A stretch of DNA of 64,000 nucleotides, taken from contig WPIO01000141.1 in the NCBI GenBank assembly GCA_009760855.2, positions 1 through 64,000 on the forward strand. The letters are read 5' to 3'. The position numbers and the translations under genes were made by a program. The DNA comes from Cristatella mucedo (taxonomy: Eukaryota; Bryozoa; Phylactolaemata; Cristatellidae). Of the stretch, positions 1 through 13,072 are shown piece by piece. The notes beneath the pieces are model-generated. The model was not told the origin of the DNA and ran no database searches. It worked only from the letters and a program-made list of their open reading frames with translations. The first letter of the stretch is position 1; every line of letters starts with the position of its first letter.

Positions 1-879
<879 letters not shown>

Positions 880-880
<1 letters not shown>

Positions 881-1580
881 TATCAAGTTGGCTTGGGGCA
901 CACGGGCACAGGCCCGCAGGGTCTGTTGCAACGGAAGCAATCGACCTGTGTACTGAGGTACTTGCAGTTGGTTCAAAACCTGTAAAGCAAGGCTTTTTAG
1001 TAGAGACCGACGCAGTTGCCACGTTACACCACTTCTTGCCCACCGGCACTGGCTCCCAGTCAAGCAGCGTATCCACTTCAAGGTTCAAAGGTCACTCACT
1101 TTTAGGTTCCTTCATTCTCTTGCTTCAGGCTACCTATCAGCATTGCACCATCTGCTTTTTCTGACTCAGATCGTTTATCTGTACCTCGTACGAACCTCAT
1201 ATCTTGTGGCCACTGTGCTTTTAGTTTGTTCGCTTCCAAAGCCTGGAACTCCCTCCCGACTTGCGTCAGAACATCTCCTGACTTGACCACATTGAAAAAG
1301 AATTTAAAAACATACCTATTTAGGACAGCATTTAGTGGGTCCCTGTGATTCTTCCTTTGTGTGCTTATGCGTGCTGACACTGCGCATGCTGCCACTAGCC
1401 ACATTTGCATGCTGACCGTGTGCATGTCACCCCTAACCATGTTATTCATGTTGTTTGTTTATCAAGCATGATATTACTCACCATTCAATTGCATTTCCCC
1501 TTGCAGCAAATGTAAAGCGCCTAGAAAGAGATTGAGTTCTCTGAGGGCGCTTTATCAAGTGCCTTATTATTATTATTATT
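880..1580 (+). mobile_element. L2/CR1-type LINE, 5'-truncated 3' end
   Basis: Forward translation gives decayed pieces of the C-terminal end of an L2-type reverse transcriptase, including a fragment like HVTPLLAHRHWLPVKQRI near 1020-1080 that matches the LHWLPVKQRI block of the copy at 32.0-32.8 kb. A 3' UTR follows. The end is the family-wide tail: tgtaaagcgcctagaaagag, then a stem-forming GCGCTTTATCAAGTG, then a (TTA)n tail at 1565-1580. Frames are broken by stops and shifts, so the copy is dead. Confidence 0.85.
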
Positions 1581-1594
1581 ATCAATTCATTTAG

Positions 1595-1795
1595 CCGATC
1601 CTCGTAATTCTTCCTTTGTGTACTTATGCGTGCTGCACACTGTGCATGCTACAATGAGTGCCATATTGTACATGCTTGCTGACGTTGTACACATGTTGCC
1701 ACCAATCATTCGATCCCTCTTCGTGTACAGCACACATTTAAAGTGCCTGGAAAGAGGTTTAAGTTCTCTGAGGACGCAATACAAATATATTGACG
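1595..1795 (+). mobile_element. L2-type LINE 3' UTR fragment
   Basis: A second, more diverged L2 tail directly follows the first. It repeats the cttcctttgtgtacttatgc stretch seen at about 1350 and ends with an aaagtgcctggaaagag and aagttctctgagg block. Confidence 0.7.
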
Positions 1796-2555
1796 CCGCA
1801 GCTGGTCTCAATATTCAGTTGCCCAGTTGCTCTGCTCTGAGCTGTAACACCTTTCATCCGTCGGCGCGAACGTTGCAGCCGTAGCTCCGCCGATGCAGAG
1901 CTCACGTTGAACTGTCCAACCTCGAAATTTGTGCAGGTGAAAAAGTGAGCCAGGGCCAGCGCTGACTAGGTCAGCAGCGTCCGTTGTCCAAGCTGCTGCG
2001 TCACCGACGCTCGCGGACGCTGCAGGTGCACAGCATGTCACGTGATCGCTCCTCGGCCTCGCGCTACGAAGGGTTCCTGCATTTTCAGACGTAGATGTGC
2101 TTCCCTAAATACAGGTAAACATTAGGGCATGCCCAGGTTCTATCGGTTCGTTCAAGTGCTGGTGCAGTCATGGCTGTCAGAGGTTTACAGACCTATAAGC
2201 GAGTAAACACTAAGGCAAGCGAGTTAAGGCAACGAGTCGGCGTTACAGCGGACGTCATTCCCCCTCCTGACTAAGCGATGGCCACTGAAGTGGACGCTGA
2301 ATATTGAGGTCTCTGCGAGTAACATAACAGTGCGGTTTTGATGCTTTTTTCAATCGGAAAATGATATACTGCACTCACCTTGAACTGACTCCTTCAGATA
2401 CCCGTGTAAATGCGACGACACGTCGCCAACTTTTCGAGGCGAATTACGTGTACGCGAAATGGTAACTAGTGAGCTGAAAACGCCGCTTTAGACTCTGTCT
2501 TCAGATCGCATTATAAATTTAGCCTGGAAGTGTGATGCAAAATTAGAAAAAAATA
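1796..2555. other. Intergenic, no recognisable feature
   Basis: Mixed composition. Short open frames on both strands show no recognisable motif. Confidence 0.45.
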
Positions 2556-2559
2556 TATA

Positions 2560-2640
2560 TATTATTCATTTGTATAGCGTCCTAAGAGAAAGTAACCTCA
2601 ATCCAGGCGCTTCGCGTACGCAGAAACACGGACCTTGACC
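2560..2640 (-). mobile_element. SINE-B tail fragment
   Basis: Reads as the reverse complement of the SINE-B 3' end: a gcgcctg..gaga..ggcgct block followed by tatacaaatgaat. Only the LINE-like tail remains, and it is diverged. Confidence 0.55.
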
Positions 2641-2649
2641 TCGAGACCT

Positions 2650-4140
2650 TTATCTCGGTCGTTTTAACGGTGAGAATTTAGGCTCGTAAATTAATCGCTT
2701 GCTCTTTTGGCGAGGCGTTTATTTACACATCCAGGCATGTAGCGGAGAATATCGCATCTTTCGAGTCGGTGCCTATGTCTATGCAACATCTTCTATTCTT
2801 GCCTGAAGTCAATGTGGAGTTTTCGGTCAATGTCCAGTCTAAACGTTTCTATGTGCAATAGATAAGCACTTCGATGTATGTATTGGCCTTGCTCTCTTCT
2901 TACACCTTCGGACCAGCAATGAACGTGCGTCCGGTTGATCCCTTTAGTGAGGCACGTGGTATCACGCTGCTGTTTCAGATAGGCTCATAAAAGCCGTCAG
3001 CCCGCTCACTTACGAGTCGCCGGAGTCGCGAGTCACTTCGGATAAAGTGTCAATAATCACGCGGCTATCCGGCCGCCTTATGAAAATGATTTATTTTATA
3101 GCGAGCCCTTCAAGGCCACCTACGAAGTCGTTGCTGACTGCTTCGCAACGATATCCGGCGAACAAACTTAAGCGCTGGCTAATAGACTGTCTGACTGTCA
3201 CCAAACGGGCTGACGGCGCTTGTTCTAGTGTCACAACGACGTTATGAGTTCAGGAAATGATCGACTACAGAGAAGTGAGTATATCGCAGACGCTCTGTTG
3301 TGCAGCCATCAACCAATGGCGACGTACAGTGGCGGCGGCAAAGGCTCTTAGTAAATAATGAATTGTACCCAGGCTAGGTTAGGTTTGCTGCGACCCGGCG
3401 GCTATAATGAGGGTAAGGGTCACCGACTAGGCCGGGGTCGGACCTACGGCATGTGTGGTGACGTGAGGTCACCGGGGCTCTTGGGTACGAGAAGTTGGCC
3501 GAGTAAGTCGTGGTGTTGGAGGCTCCCGGTCTCGCCGAGTTATGCACCCGGATTCGTGCAGGCGTGCTCCGGCGATGCTGCCACGCACGCAGGGAACGAC
3601 TACTCAAGGCCTGAGCGGAGCTGGATAGCTCGCTCGTTGTTGAGACTTGTTATATTCCGCGTTCCCCGCGTAGCTTGTTCGTGACCCCCCCCCCGTGTGT
3701 TGGCGTCTTTCGGTGGAAGCTCTCGACTGTGGTGGTTGTCGACTCGGCCTAGCCAAGCAGTTACCCAGCCAGCCGGGTTTTGGACGGCGTACGCTCGTAC
3801 GGTTGGATTCGGAGTCGGTACAACGACAGGACTTCGGAAGCTGACTGAACCCAACTAACAAGTTTGTTAGCGCTTGCTGCGTCGTCTTGTGCCCCCGTAG
3901 TGTACTGTGTATAGGACCCTCCCTGTAGACTTGTTTAGTTCCACTGTTGTTGTTGGCGCATGCGTTATTATAAAGAGGTTTAACCTGACCGCCGCTCGTC
4001 TCACCCTAGGTCAGGGGCACGGAGAGCGGTAGCATGGCCAGAGTATGGCGGGGTTTGGCGGGAACTAGCCTTTGACCCCTGGAACTCGACTACAGAATCT
4101 TAAAGTGCCATCCGACAATTTTAGCAGCGTCGATAGAACG
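2650..4140. other. Intergenic, GC-rich; possible LTR-like stretch
   Basis: No convincing gene. About 3370-4080 is GC-rich and has a TATA-like ctataatgag near 3403, a late AT-rich ttattataaagagg near 3965 and a C-run at 3687-3694. This could be a solo LTR, but no paired copy or target duplication was found, so this is a weak suggestion. Opposed open frames at 3358-3861 look like chance in GC-rich DNA. Confidence 0.3.
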
Positions 4141-4360
4141 AGTTCGTACTATTTCTTATGCGAACGATTGATATATTACTAAAAATATATAGATGCATAT
4201 ATTTATTTGATAGTAAATACATTTATATATATATAGATATATATATTTATTTTTATTTATATTTTATTTATTTATTTGTAAATTAGATATAGAGATATTT
4301 ATAGGTATATATATATATATATAATATTTATCAAAATATATAATACTATTTCTTACGGCG
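4141..4360. repeat. AT-rich low-complexity block
   Basis: About 200 bases made almost only of TATA, ATTTATTT and (TA)n runs, sharply different from the GC-rich DNA on both sides. Confidence 0.85.
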
Positions 4361-4995
4361 AAGCTCGCCGAAGCGAGGACCAGCCCGACCGCCAATAGCA
4401 GCAGCAGTAGCAGCAGACAAACAGCGACTGCAGCGGCGCTTTCTTGATCGGACAGGACGGGTGACTACAGGGGACAAAAAGCTTCAGCGAGTGCGGCAGC
4501 GCCACAGTGTCGGCCGTCGTTGCCTCGCCGCCGAACCCTGTCAGCAGCCCTACGGTCGACAGACGTCTGGTCGGCGGGCCAGCCGACGCGGTTAGGCCTG
4601 GCCTTGCTCGATGGCGAGTCGCTGCCGTGCGGCGATCCTATTCGCTCGGGGAAATGCGCGTCGAGCGACCAGCGCGAGCGCACTCGCGCGGATTCACGCG
4701 CTCAGACAGGCGGTGAAATAATGCGCCTGCTCTACTGCTGGCCGCGCCACCAAGGATCGGCTGCTTCTGGCAGTCATCGAGCTCACGTGGCGTCACAGCC
4801 ACCTCGCGGAGCTGGCGAGCGACGCTGCTACAGGCATTGGCGTTATCTCTCCGGAAGTGATCTATCACCGAGCAGCATTCAGCGACGCTCCTCCGCGAAC
4901 TCGGCACGCCCGTCAGGCAGGAATGCGCTCCTTCTGCTCACACTCGGCTGACATGACGCGTAGGTGGGAACTCCCTCCACATTCCATATCAGGAA
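4361..4995. other. GC-rich intergenic stretch
   Basis: Several overlapping open frames occur on both strands (for example 4507-4951 plus and 4465-4907 minus). They share the same DNA and show no domain or conserved motif. This is the pattern expected by chance in GC-rich sequence, so no gene is called. Confidence 0.4.
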
Positions 4996-4999
4996 AAAA

Positions 5000-5085
5000 A
5001 TTAATAATACATTTGATAAAGAGCGCCGCCAGAGAACTCAGTCTCTTTTCTAGGGGCTTTACAATTGCAGCAAAGTAAGTCAAAG
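5000..5085 (-). mobile_element. L2-type LINE 3' tail
   Basis: The reverse strand carries the L2 tail: ttgcaaat-like UTR, a gcgcc..gaga..ggcgc stem and an (ATT)-rich terminus (taataatac at about 5000). Confidence 0.65.
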
Positions 5086-5609
5086 GTCAGAATCAGAAGT
5101 CCCCTTAAGCTAATATAAAGTCGGGGTCCTTGACATATAGCTTTATATTCTACAGAAAAAAGGGAGTATACGCAGCATAGGGAAGATATATAAAGTTCAG
5201 ACTAAAACGAATGCCCACTGCCCACCACTCTTTCACAAGGTCTAGACAATAGGTTAAGACAAACAGTGTACATGGTTTCCAATGGCGGAAATAACAAACG
5301 CTCACAATCTCTAGCAACTATTTCCACCCTGCTGATTTAGTACGCCGGAGTTTTACTGCGTTTCGAATTAGGCTATCATGATGCTCTCGAAGGTAATAGT
5401 ATTTATTATCATTATGCAAAAATTGTATAGCCCCTTAACCGAGACCACGTCTCTTTATAGGGACTACACATTTCCATGAAGAAAACATGTGAACTAATTA
5501 CTACTAATGAAGACAACTTTAGCGCGAATCGGCACTTACAAGAGAAACTTGCATAGACGTAGCAACTGTTGTAGCCTATATCAAGAGGGCTTGTAACTTC
5601 TTTTAAATG

Positions 5610-6170
5610 TCACCAGGCAGGAGATGATGCGACGTCAGTCGGCAGTAAGTTTAAGTAAGCTTTGGGGGCGTAAAAACCAAAGGCACAGTCTCCAAAGAAT
5701 CTGAGGATGGTTAGAGGCCCGAGAAAGCGATTTAATAATAACAATAATAATAATGATACACTTGATACAGCCGCTCAGAGAACTCAATATCTTTCTAGGC
5801 GCTTTACATTTGCAGCAAAGGGAAATTGAATGGTGAGTAAATTGAAATTGAAATTGAAAGGGAAATTGAATGGTGAGTAAAGTCATGCTTGATAAACAAA
5901 CAAAATGAATAACATAGGGGTGACATGCACAGGGTCAGCATGCAAATGTGGTTAGTGGCAGCATGCACAGTATCAGCGCTCATAAGCAAATAAAGAAATA
6001 ATCACAGGGACCCACTAGATGCTGCCATAAATAGGTGGGTTTTAAAACCCCTTTTAAATGTGCTCAAGTCAGAGGATGTTGTGACGCAAGTCGGAGGTGA
6101 GTTCCAGGTTTGGGAGCATTCGAACTAAAGGCACAGTCTCCAAAGGATTTGAAGTTTTTACGAGTGCATT
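5610..6170 (-). mobile_element. Nested L2-type LINE 3' fragments
   Basis: Two pieces of the same family lie next to each other on the minus strand. 5610-5700 matches the coding end (ggcacagtctccaaagaat). 5735-6170 is a longer 3' end with the UTR (gtgacatgcacagggtcagc) and an (ATT)n tail at 5735-5755. A short tandem repeat of gaaattgaaagggaaattga type sits at 5820-5875. Both pieces are 5'-truncated. Confidence 0.75.
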
Positions 6171-7200
6171 ATTATTAATATTACTAGAGGAAATGCAGCT
6201 ATCCGACCTGTGGCAAAGGATTTGAAGTTTGTACGAGTGCATTGTTATTATTACTATTACTAGAGGAAATGCAGCTGTCCGGCCTGCGGCAAAATGCGGC
6301 TTGCGGTCTGCCGCTCGCGAAAGGCCGGCCCAAACGAAACGGGACTGAGCCTGAGGATGGAAAACTTCACCCCGAAATCAATTACAAGCTTCTGGAATGT
6401 GGCTGTCCAAACAGAAGCAGGCGGAAGTAAAACCGAGGGTAAGGCTGCAATACCTGCAGTCCACAGTGTCTGCATGCATGCTATCGGCAGCCGTAAAATC
6501 TGTATGGGTTAAGTGAAATTTTTTTAGGACAATACTTTTAATTAATTTCAATTGCAATGAATTACTTTGCAGCTCTTTCGGCTAGTTTGGGCCACTGACC
6601 TGTTTTGTAAATGGCAGTGACTAATGTAGTCATATTTCACACGAAAGTCGGTAAAAATGTGAGCATTAAGGAAATAAATCTATGGATTAGCCGATATCAT
6701 CATTCTAGGCCTCAGCTTTGTATTTGTTCGTGTTATAGCCGCCGACCTCAGGCGTTTAAACGCAACTAAACCATAATAAGCGGAACCCAAATATGTGCAC
6801 ACAAAGAGAGGAGTGTGGCTGCTTATATAAACAAAGAGAGCGGTTAATTTAACAGCGGCAGACGAGATGGAATGCCTTCTTCAGTCTGACTGCCACGTCA
6901 GTCGACTCATCGCTGCTAATAAAAAAAAACGTCCAACGCTCGCTGCTCTAGTAGTTCGAGACAGGCTCCAGTATAATGCCGCTTGCAGACGTCACAGATG
7001 TTCGCCAACACCGATAGCTCCTTTGCTGGTTCGAGCCACAAAGCATCACTGTGCCACGGGTAGTGCCTGAGGGGTGGCAGCTGCGACTGAGAACCGGTGC
7101 CTCGCGAGTGATAATGAGGTATGGATTCGTCTTGCATAACTGCTAACAGCTCTCACAAAAAAATCGGTAAATAGACACACATACACACATAGCGTGAGCA
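6171..7200. other. Intergenic
   Basis: A near-direct repeat of about 60 bases (ggatttgaagttt.tacgagtgcatt..attactagaggaaatgcagct) occurs at 6145-6200 and 6218-6275. No gene is recognised; short open frames around 6240-6512 have no supporting motif. Confidence 0.45.
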
Positions 7201-7205
7201 TGAGA

Positions 7206-7206
7206 C

Positions 7207-7237
<31 letters not shown>

Positions 7238-7258
7238 CAGAGACAGAGAGATGGAGAG
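7206..7258. repeat. GA/GACA microsatellite
   Basis: agagagagacagagacag repeats ending in gagatggagagcatgg. Confidence 0.9.
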
Positions 7259-7675
7259 CATGGAGTCATCTTGAAATATGACGTGATAGGTAGGGCATTC
7301 TCATAAAGAATGGAAGATGCCCCAAATAGACCCTAGGGTATGCAGGCCTAATATTATCGATTTTGAGCGCTAAATCATCTGAGCTTGTGGACATTACCAA
7401 TGGATGAACATGTGCTCTAAGTTAACCACGGTATCTTCTCCCCAAGGCGGAGGAGCCAAGGGCTGCAGGCGAGGCCCTCTCTCCTCTTACCTCGAAGCTT
7501 GCTCGCATGCAGCTCAAGTTCGGCGATTCGACACCAGTTGTACTGCTGTGTCAGGCGATCTACGCCAGCGAGCCACTCACTGTTGGCTCCATCGGCAGCC
7601 ATCCCTCAGCAGTCGGCTCGCTGATGGCGACTGAGCTATCGATGCGAACTAGCCGGGGGTGGGGGGCAGCACTTT
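7259..7675. other. Intergenic
   Basis: Contains overlapping open frames on both strands near 7404-7675 without recognisable motifs. Confidence 0.4.
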
Positions 7676-7865
7676 CGCTGGAGCGTGCAGTATACCACCA
7701 GGCATGGCTGTACTTGGCCCCAGGCGTTGTATAGTCGATCCCAGGCGAAGTGCGAAATAAACACTTGGCTGAGATGTGCAGTAGACTCCAGGGAATGTGT
7801 CGAGTACACCACTCGCTAGGGTGTGCAGTAAGCACCAGGCAGGAGTGTGTAGCTGATCCCTGGCT
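7676..7865. repeat. Degenerate 20-27 bp minisatellite
   Basis: About eight imperfect units each end in a c(c/t)aggc or cttggc box and carry a gtgcagta or gtgtagt core (for example gtgcagtataccaccaggc and gtgcagtaagcaccaggc). Unit length varies, so reading frames on both strands are unlikely to be genuine. Confidence 0.65.
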
Positions 7866-8429
7866 TTTAATGAACGTGCGAATGGCACTTGTCGTGACTG
7901 CCGATGAGCCCCGGGCCATTGTTGCAGCTTGAATTACTCAGGGACAATGATTTATTGAAACACTTATCCTGCATTTGATTGTCGGTACCATTTTCTACCA
8001 GGAGGTTGTTGTGCTAGTGCAAATGTTCACAGTGGGTATTTATTCAACAGTGCAGCTGTACACTGGCAGGAACGTCAACAGAGGCACCCGACAGGGTGGC
8101 TGTAGGGTGCCGTGCATGGGTGTCTTTAACTGTGACTCGACAGGACCGCATATACTAAAACGGCTCTACAGTATTGAAATTGTTGTCAATTGAAATCAGT
8201 CTAATCGACTTTCGGTAGGTTATCACCAGTCATCCATAGATATACACAAGGAAGCTGAACTACTCGTAGACGTAGATTTAGGAAACGTTCAGTTGTCGAG
8301 ATCTGAGTCCTATCGAGCCGACTCGATGCTGCTGCTGCGCTGCTATATTTCAGGGCATTGTAATAGGAAAGGCATGCAGTCAAAGAATGGGCTAATCTAT
8401 ATTGCAGCTCGAATTCTGGCTCCGTGAGA
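7866..8429. other. Intergenic, no recognisable feature
   Basis: No gene-like frame and no repeat shared with other parts of the window. Confidence 0.4.
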
Positions 8430-8560
8430 GCTTATTAGCTGATTAAACAGACTCATTTTTTAGCGGCTGAAGAGCTTTGCGACTATCGCCACCACTAGCA
8501 ATCGGCAATAGAGGATCGCCCACTGCAGGATTCGAGCCCGCGACCTCGGTCGTCAAGAGC
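8430..8560 (-). mobile_element. SINE-A fragment
   Basis: The reverse complement shows the SINE-A 3' end (ctgtttaatcagctaa) and a tRNA-like B box (gggctcgaatcctgcagtgg). The A-box half is missing or highly diverged. Confidence 0.75.
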
Positions 8561-9276
8561 GTGCAGCTTTGGCAGTTCCTGAATTTTATGAGCACACATT
8601 TCAGAATATCAAGCTTAGGTGTCATGCTTCAGCTTTACTGACGCCACCTACGTCTGTCAGCGTATTCTAGCGGAAAATGGCGTGCCTCAGCATTACGGAA
8701 TATAAAGCAAAATTTGTATGCCAAAGAAATTTAATTTTTAGCCAATGAAATACTGATAGCTACCGTGTGCCAATTTCATTGGCATACCTGGATTCATCTA
8801 ACACCTGCATACCTGCATGCATTAGAACTGCTTCCATGCCTGATCGTTCACATCGCTGTGACATGGACAGTCAAGTGACTGTGACGCCTTGAGCTCAGAA
8901 GGTGTGCTTTGTTCCTTCGAAAGATAAGCTTCGCGAGCTGTCAAATTCATTTAGAGAAAAACAACGTAATTGCACGACTTTGCTTGAGCCAGGAAAGGAC
9001 CAGCCACCTGGTAAGCACTAACACAAATGCACGCAAACAGTCGTTACTGGTAAGTATTTCCTCCAGTTAAGGACTTAGATCCCGATTAGTCGTAACGCTT
9101 GGGTGCCCTCAGGTAGCGATTACTCATCTTTCATCCTGAAATAAGGAAATAACTTCATGCAACGTCTCAGTTAGCCTAAATAGTTTCAGCCACGTGAAGG
9201 TCTATCCGATTGTGTGAGTACACGATAATAGTTGCTCTTCGATATTTTAAAGGCCCCGATGGTTGACCTCCGTGGA
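8561..9276. other. Intergenic, no recognisable feature
   Basis: No long open frame. A short inverted or direct echo of accTGCATACCTGCATGCA occurs near 8803-8820. Confidence 0.4.
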
Positions 9277-9490
9277 TCATCTAACCACATTTGCATGCTG
9301 ACCCTGTGAATGTCACCCCTAACCATGTTATTCATTTTGTTTGCTTATCAAGCATCATGCACGATTATCAAGCATGATGTTACTCACCATTCAATTGCAT
9401 TTCCCTTTGCAGCAAATGTAAAGCGCCTAGAGAGAGACATTGAGTTCTCTGAGGGCGCTTTATCAAGTGCATTTGTATTATCATTATTAT
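9277..9490 (+). mobile_element. L2-type LINE 3' UTR
   Basis: Carries cacatttgcatgctgaccct, the catgttattcattttgtttg segment (with a short duplicated atcaagcatgat), the gcgcctagagagag stem and a (TTATCA)/(ATT) tail. It is almost the same as the 1380-1580 copy. Confidence 0.85.
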
Positions 9491-10385
9491 CTGCAGTCCG
9501 CAGATTGGCAGGCAATGTTTGGCTTTCGAAGGTTTGTCTTCCGTTCGTTCAATGGTTGACCTATTTCGGCTGATCCAGCCCAAAGCCGACTGAATTGTCC
9601 ATGCTACATGTCAAAGGAGTCAATCGCTAGTCTCCAATTCGTGGTGGCACGCCAGTCATAACCCTGAGGCTTTGTCGTGTTGCTCTGTTTCTCTGTCCAA
9701 CCTCATTTACATGTGGAAGCAATTTCAGGTGGAACTCCATCCAAACGAGTTGGCATATGTGTACTAAGTATATGCACCGCCCATTTTTATTTGGCTATGA
9801 GGCGGAGTGGAACTGCAGTGGATGAATGGATATTCATAAATACACTTTGCCCGTTATTCTTCACGTTAGAGGGCTGAGTAAATGAGACGCTCTCGCCTTT
9901 GAGGTCAGCGGGGCGCTTTGGCCCACTTGAAAAAATATGCCAACTCAGCTTACATACTCTTTCCAAGCTGATTTGGCGGATTTTTTAATAGTAAACCTCT
10001 GGTCCGCTTCCCGGACAGATCACAACAGCAATGTGAGATTCTGCCTCAGCCATCGGAACGTACGTTTTCATTCAAGCTGCGGTAGATCGCATGCTCACTA
10101 AATAAGGTTAGGTTTAAGAGTTTGATGACCTCACGGTCGTTCGCCTTCGGCTCTTGCCAGCTTCAAAAATCATAGAAGTAGTTGTCTCCCCAATGCCTAC
10201 GGCTCCCACGCCTAGGTACGGTACAGCCTAGAACTTCAATGACGTCACGTCGGCATAGCCTGACTGGCGGCGCCATCTCAAAGAAATCCAAAAGCTTACT
10301 TGTTCCTCACTGCTTTTGGTTCATCTATACGACGTGTCCTTAATGCGCTTAGATTGAATACAATTCTGAATAGTATAAATATAAA
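9491..10385. other. Intergenic, no recognisable feature
   Basis: Read in six frames without a motif. A 66-codon open frame at 9677-9877 has no recognised homology. Confidence 0.4.
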
Positions 10386-10530
10386 TATAATTCATTTATA
10401 TAGCGCCCCAAGGGAACTTAATCTCCACTCAGGCGCTTCACATATGCCTCGGGGTTCGAGCCCACGACCTCAGTCAGACGCAGGTCGGGGCGAGCACCTT
10501 AACCGCTCGACCAAACCAGCTAGCTTGCGA
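10386..10530 (-). mobile_element. SINE-B (tRNA-derived, LINE-tailed)
   Basis: The reverse complement begins with a tRNA-like head (gctggtttggtcgagcggtt, A-box-like) and has a B box (gtgggctcgaaccccgagg). It ends in a tail gcgcctgagtggagattaag with ggcgctatataaatgaatt. The tail resembles the 3' end of the window's L2-type LINEs. Confidence 0.8.
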
Positions 10531-11461
10531 AAGTAATAATATTCACAGATAACGTTCTACTCTTACATCATCACTTTCACCATTAAGAAGTGACTACAAA
10601 GAGGAAAGCGTGTTTCTCTTAGTGCATACGTAGCGTGAATAGAAAGTAATTTCTCACACGATTCAACACAACTTTATTTTTATCATCATTACTACTAGAT
10701 CTCAATGAGAGAAATATTACATTTTTAGAAATCAGCTTGCATCTTTAATAGGTCGCGGAAAACTTCAACTTTACGTTTCCAAGCGACCCTAAGTGCCCGC
10801 TGACCTCTCTGGCGAGTGTGCTTCATTCAGTAAACCCTCTAACGTGAAGAATCACGGCAAATATTTCATTTATGAATATCCGTCGCTTACCAAAAGCGTG
10901 AGCAGCATGACTTCCGGTAGTTCAAGGTCACTGTGGCAGCTTTCCAATAAGCCAGCTTAGCTGGTCAACTTAACTGGTCAGTTAAGTGAGAGTGCAAGTT
11001 GCTGGGGTGCTATAGCCAAGATTTGAAAAAATCCTTGAAAGTTCATGTAACAGTGAAGCTCAAGCATTTTAACATTAAAATTCAACTACGAGAGGGCATT
11101 TTGCATCTACACATTCAAATTATAATTTCATCTCTCCTTTGACCCCCCTGATAAGAGAATTAGTCGTAGCTGCACCGGTGTGGCAGTACTGTTAATACCT
11201 CACGTAGCTGGGCCATTACGAAAATCAGACAAACTGCCATGAACACGAACTAAAACAACTAACTTGCCAACCTAGCAATAGACAAAGGTGTATCAGAATA
11301 ATTAACGAAGAACGTGAGTACAGAACTGTACAGTCATCCCTAGATGGGCGCTAGGGGCCGCTGCTGCTTTAGTGCACCACCACAACCACCTAGTGTGGCT
11401 CAGCTAGCGGCTCGGCCCCACGACTGAAGCGTTTCTTGTATTGGAAGGCGTGGCTGCAGCT
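10531..11461. other. Intergenic
   Basis: No recognised gene or repeat. A short palindromic run at 10955-10990 (ttagctggtcaacttaactg and similar) is noted. Confidence 0.4.
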
Positions 11462-12632
11462 TCAGCTGCGACCAATAAGCCAGCAGAGGTCTGATGGGCG
11501 GAGCTGATGAGCAGCCGCCATGTTCTGGTCGAGGAAGGCGCTGGCAGAATTCTTGGACTGCAGGAAGCCGCGATGTCCGACGTGCGTGACGTTGCCTATT
11601 TTCCTGGCACAAATTCCCGTAACGAAGACGTCTTCCATTCGATCGAAGGGCTCCGACTGTGAGGCGTCGAACACTTCTGGCACGATATTCATCGACGTCG
11701 CGTAGATCGGACCGCTAACGTAAGGCGGGTATGTGAAACCGTAGGGCTACAAGTAATACGGATTCGCCCACTTGCGAGCCGGCCTGTTAGTTACCGGATG
11801 GCTAGCTTTGAGTAGATTGCCGATAATCGCTCGTTTGAGATTTGCATAGCGGAGAAGGATCGCTTCCAAATGCGATAGCGAAACGAACACGTTGTCGTCC
11901 ACCTTAGTCAGGCGATTCACTCTCCGACAGAAAGTCGTAGCCCACTTCAGCATCGCCACCGATTTCAGTGTGAGAAGGTCAAAAGAGTCGGCGACGTTGG
12001 CGACCAGCAGCACGTCGCCGAATCGCAGAGCCTCGGCTCTGACGGCTTGACTGGTACGGCTGTCCGCCGCCACGCCGACGAGAAAGACGACGGCCATGCT
12101 TCGCTGTGACCCCTCGCTGGCCCACATTCGTCGGATGGCGTCGCGGCTGGTGCAGTTGACAGAAGAGCTGACGACTACGAGAACGGCCTGCAGAGGGCGC
12201 TCGCGTGCATCGCACGGGTTTGAGTCCAAGCAGCTGAACCTGTAGTAGCTGTGATGGATGCTTTCGTAGACGAGCAGCCCGGCGGCGGAGCGAGTGTCCG
12301 GGCTACCCTGGTTCGGCATGCTCGTCCCATTGGAGCACAGGAGCCAGCAACCGCGACACTCTTCCGCGACTCTGCGTTTACTCGCCGATGATGTCGTTGT
12401 TGCTAGTCGGGTGTCGTTAGATGTCGCCGTGGATTCGGATGTCGTTGGATCGCTTGCAGCCAGAGAGCACGGGCACCAGCGACGGTTCGACAATGCTCAG
12501 AGAGCAGCATACATAGCCCCGCCCCCCGGTTATGGCGGCTATCGCGAGAGGCAGTAAAAGTGCAAGCCTTAGAGTGTGGCTGACCCAACACACACCTTTC
12601 GCCCCAGAAAGAATTCTGCCGGGTGCAGCCAT
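11462..12632 (-). pseudogene. Beta-1,3-galactosyltransferase-like (GT31) pseudogene
   Basis: Minus-strand reading resembles GT31 glycosyltransferases, type II Golgi enzymes that add beta-1,3-linked sugars. In order, a short N-terminus with a hydrophobic anchor (LRLALLLPLAIAAIT) lies in one frame from 12632. The catalytic part lies in another frame from 12493, so a shift or unseen intron falls near 12490. Family blocks follow: VVVSSSVNCTSRDAIRRMW, VVFLVG, FGDVLLVANVADSFDLLTLK, the metal-binding region KVDDNVFV, then TYPPYVSGPIYATSM and EDVFVTGICARKIGN. The family normally has DDD where this has DDN. An in-frame TAG at 11747-11749 separates the last two blocks although both sides stay in the same frame. 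Length and block order fit one intronless copy. The stop, the shift and the changed Asp make it most likely a dead copy. The family call is firm and the exact enzyme unknown. Confidence 0.82.
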
Positions 12633-12639
12633 GGGTAGC

Positions 12640-13072
12640 GAGATAGTGAGTGCGGCTGGCTAGGCGCTGCCAACATGACCCGGCTCGCAAGCAGGCCATA
12701 GGCACATTCACACCACGATGGGCTCTGCCGCTCTGTCGCATGCTGAACACTTACGACATTTCTGAATCGGTGATCGCAGCAAAGACGTCGGTGTCAGATG
12801 CATCGAAATAATCAACTACAATGGCGCTCGCGCACAGAGCCACCAGTCTGCTAGCAGGTCATGCTGGAGGCACACGCCCGAGACTATACCAGCCCACACG
12901 GTCACAGAGGCATTCAGTGCCTGTCGGTGCTGCATCCGGTGCTGCATCCCGTAAGGATACCGACCCATATACATAAATACAGGTCATCAAATGCCCTAGA
13001 GCTCGTTTTCCGAAATCGTAAAAATGTGTAGCTATACTCATAGTCTAAAGCTTGGCAAATTATTGCAGCGAT
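12640..13072. other. Intergenic, no recognisable feature
   Basis: Sits just upstream of the GT31 copy and might hold its promoter. No clear TATA or initiator was seen. Confidence 0.35.

Noticed and set aside
3370-4080. Solo LTR
   Set aside because: TATA-like and AT-rich landmarks are suggestive, but no second copy, terminal TG..CA pair or target duplication could be shown.
4465-4951. Overlapping open frames on both strands
   Set aside because: GC-rich DNA with overlapping frames in opposite directions and no conserved motif; chance is sufficient.
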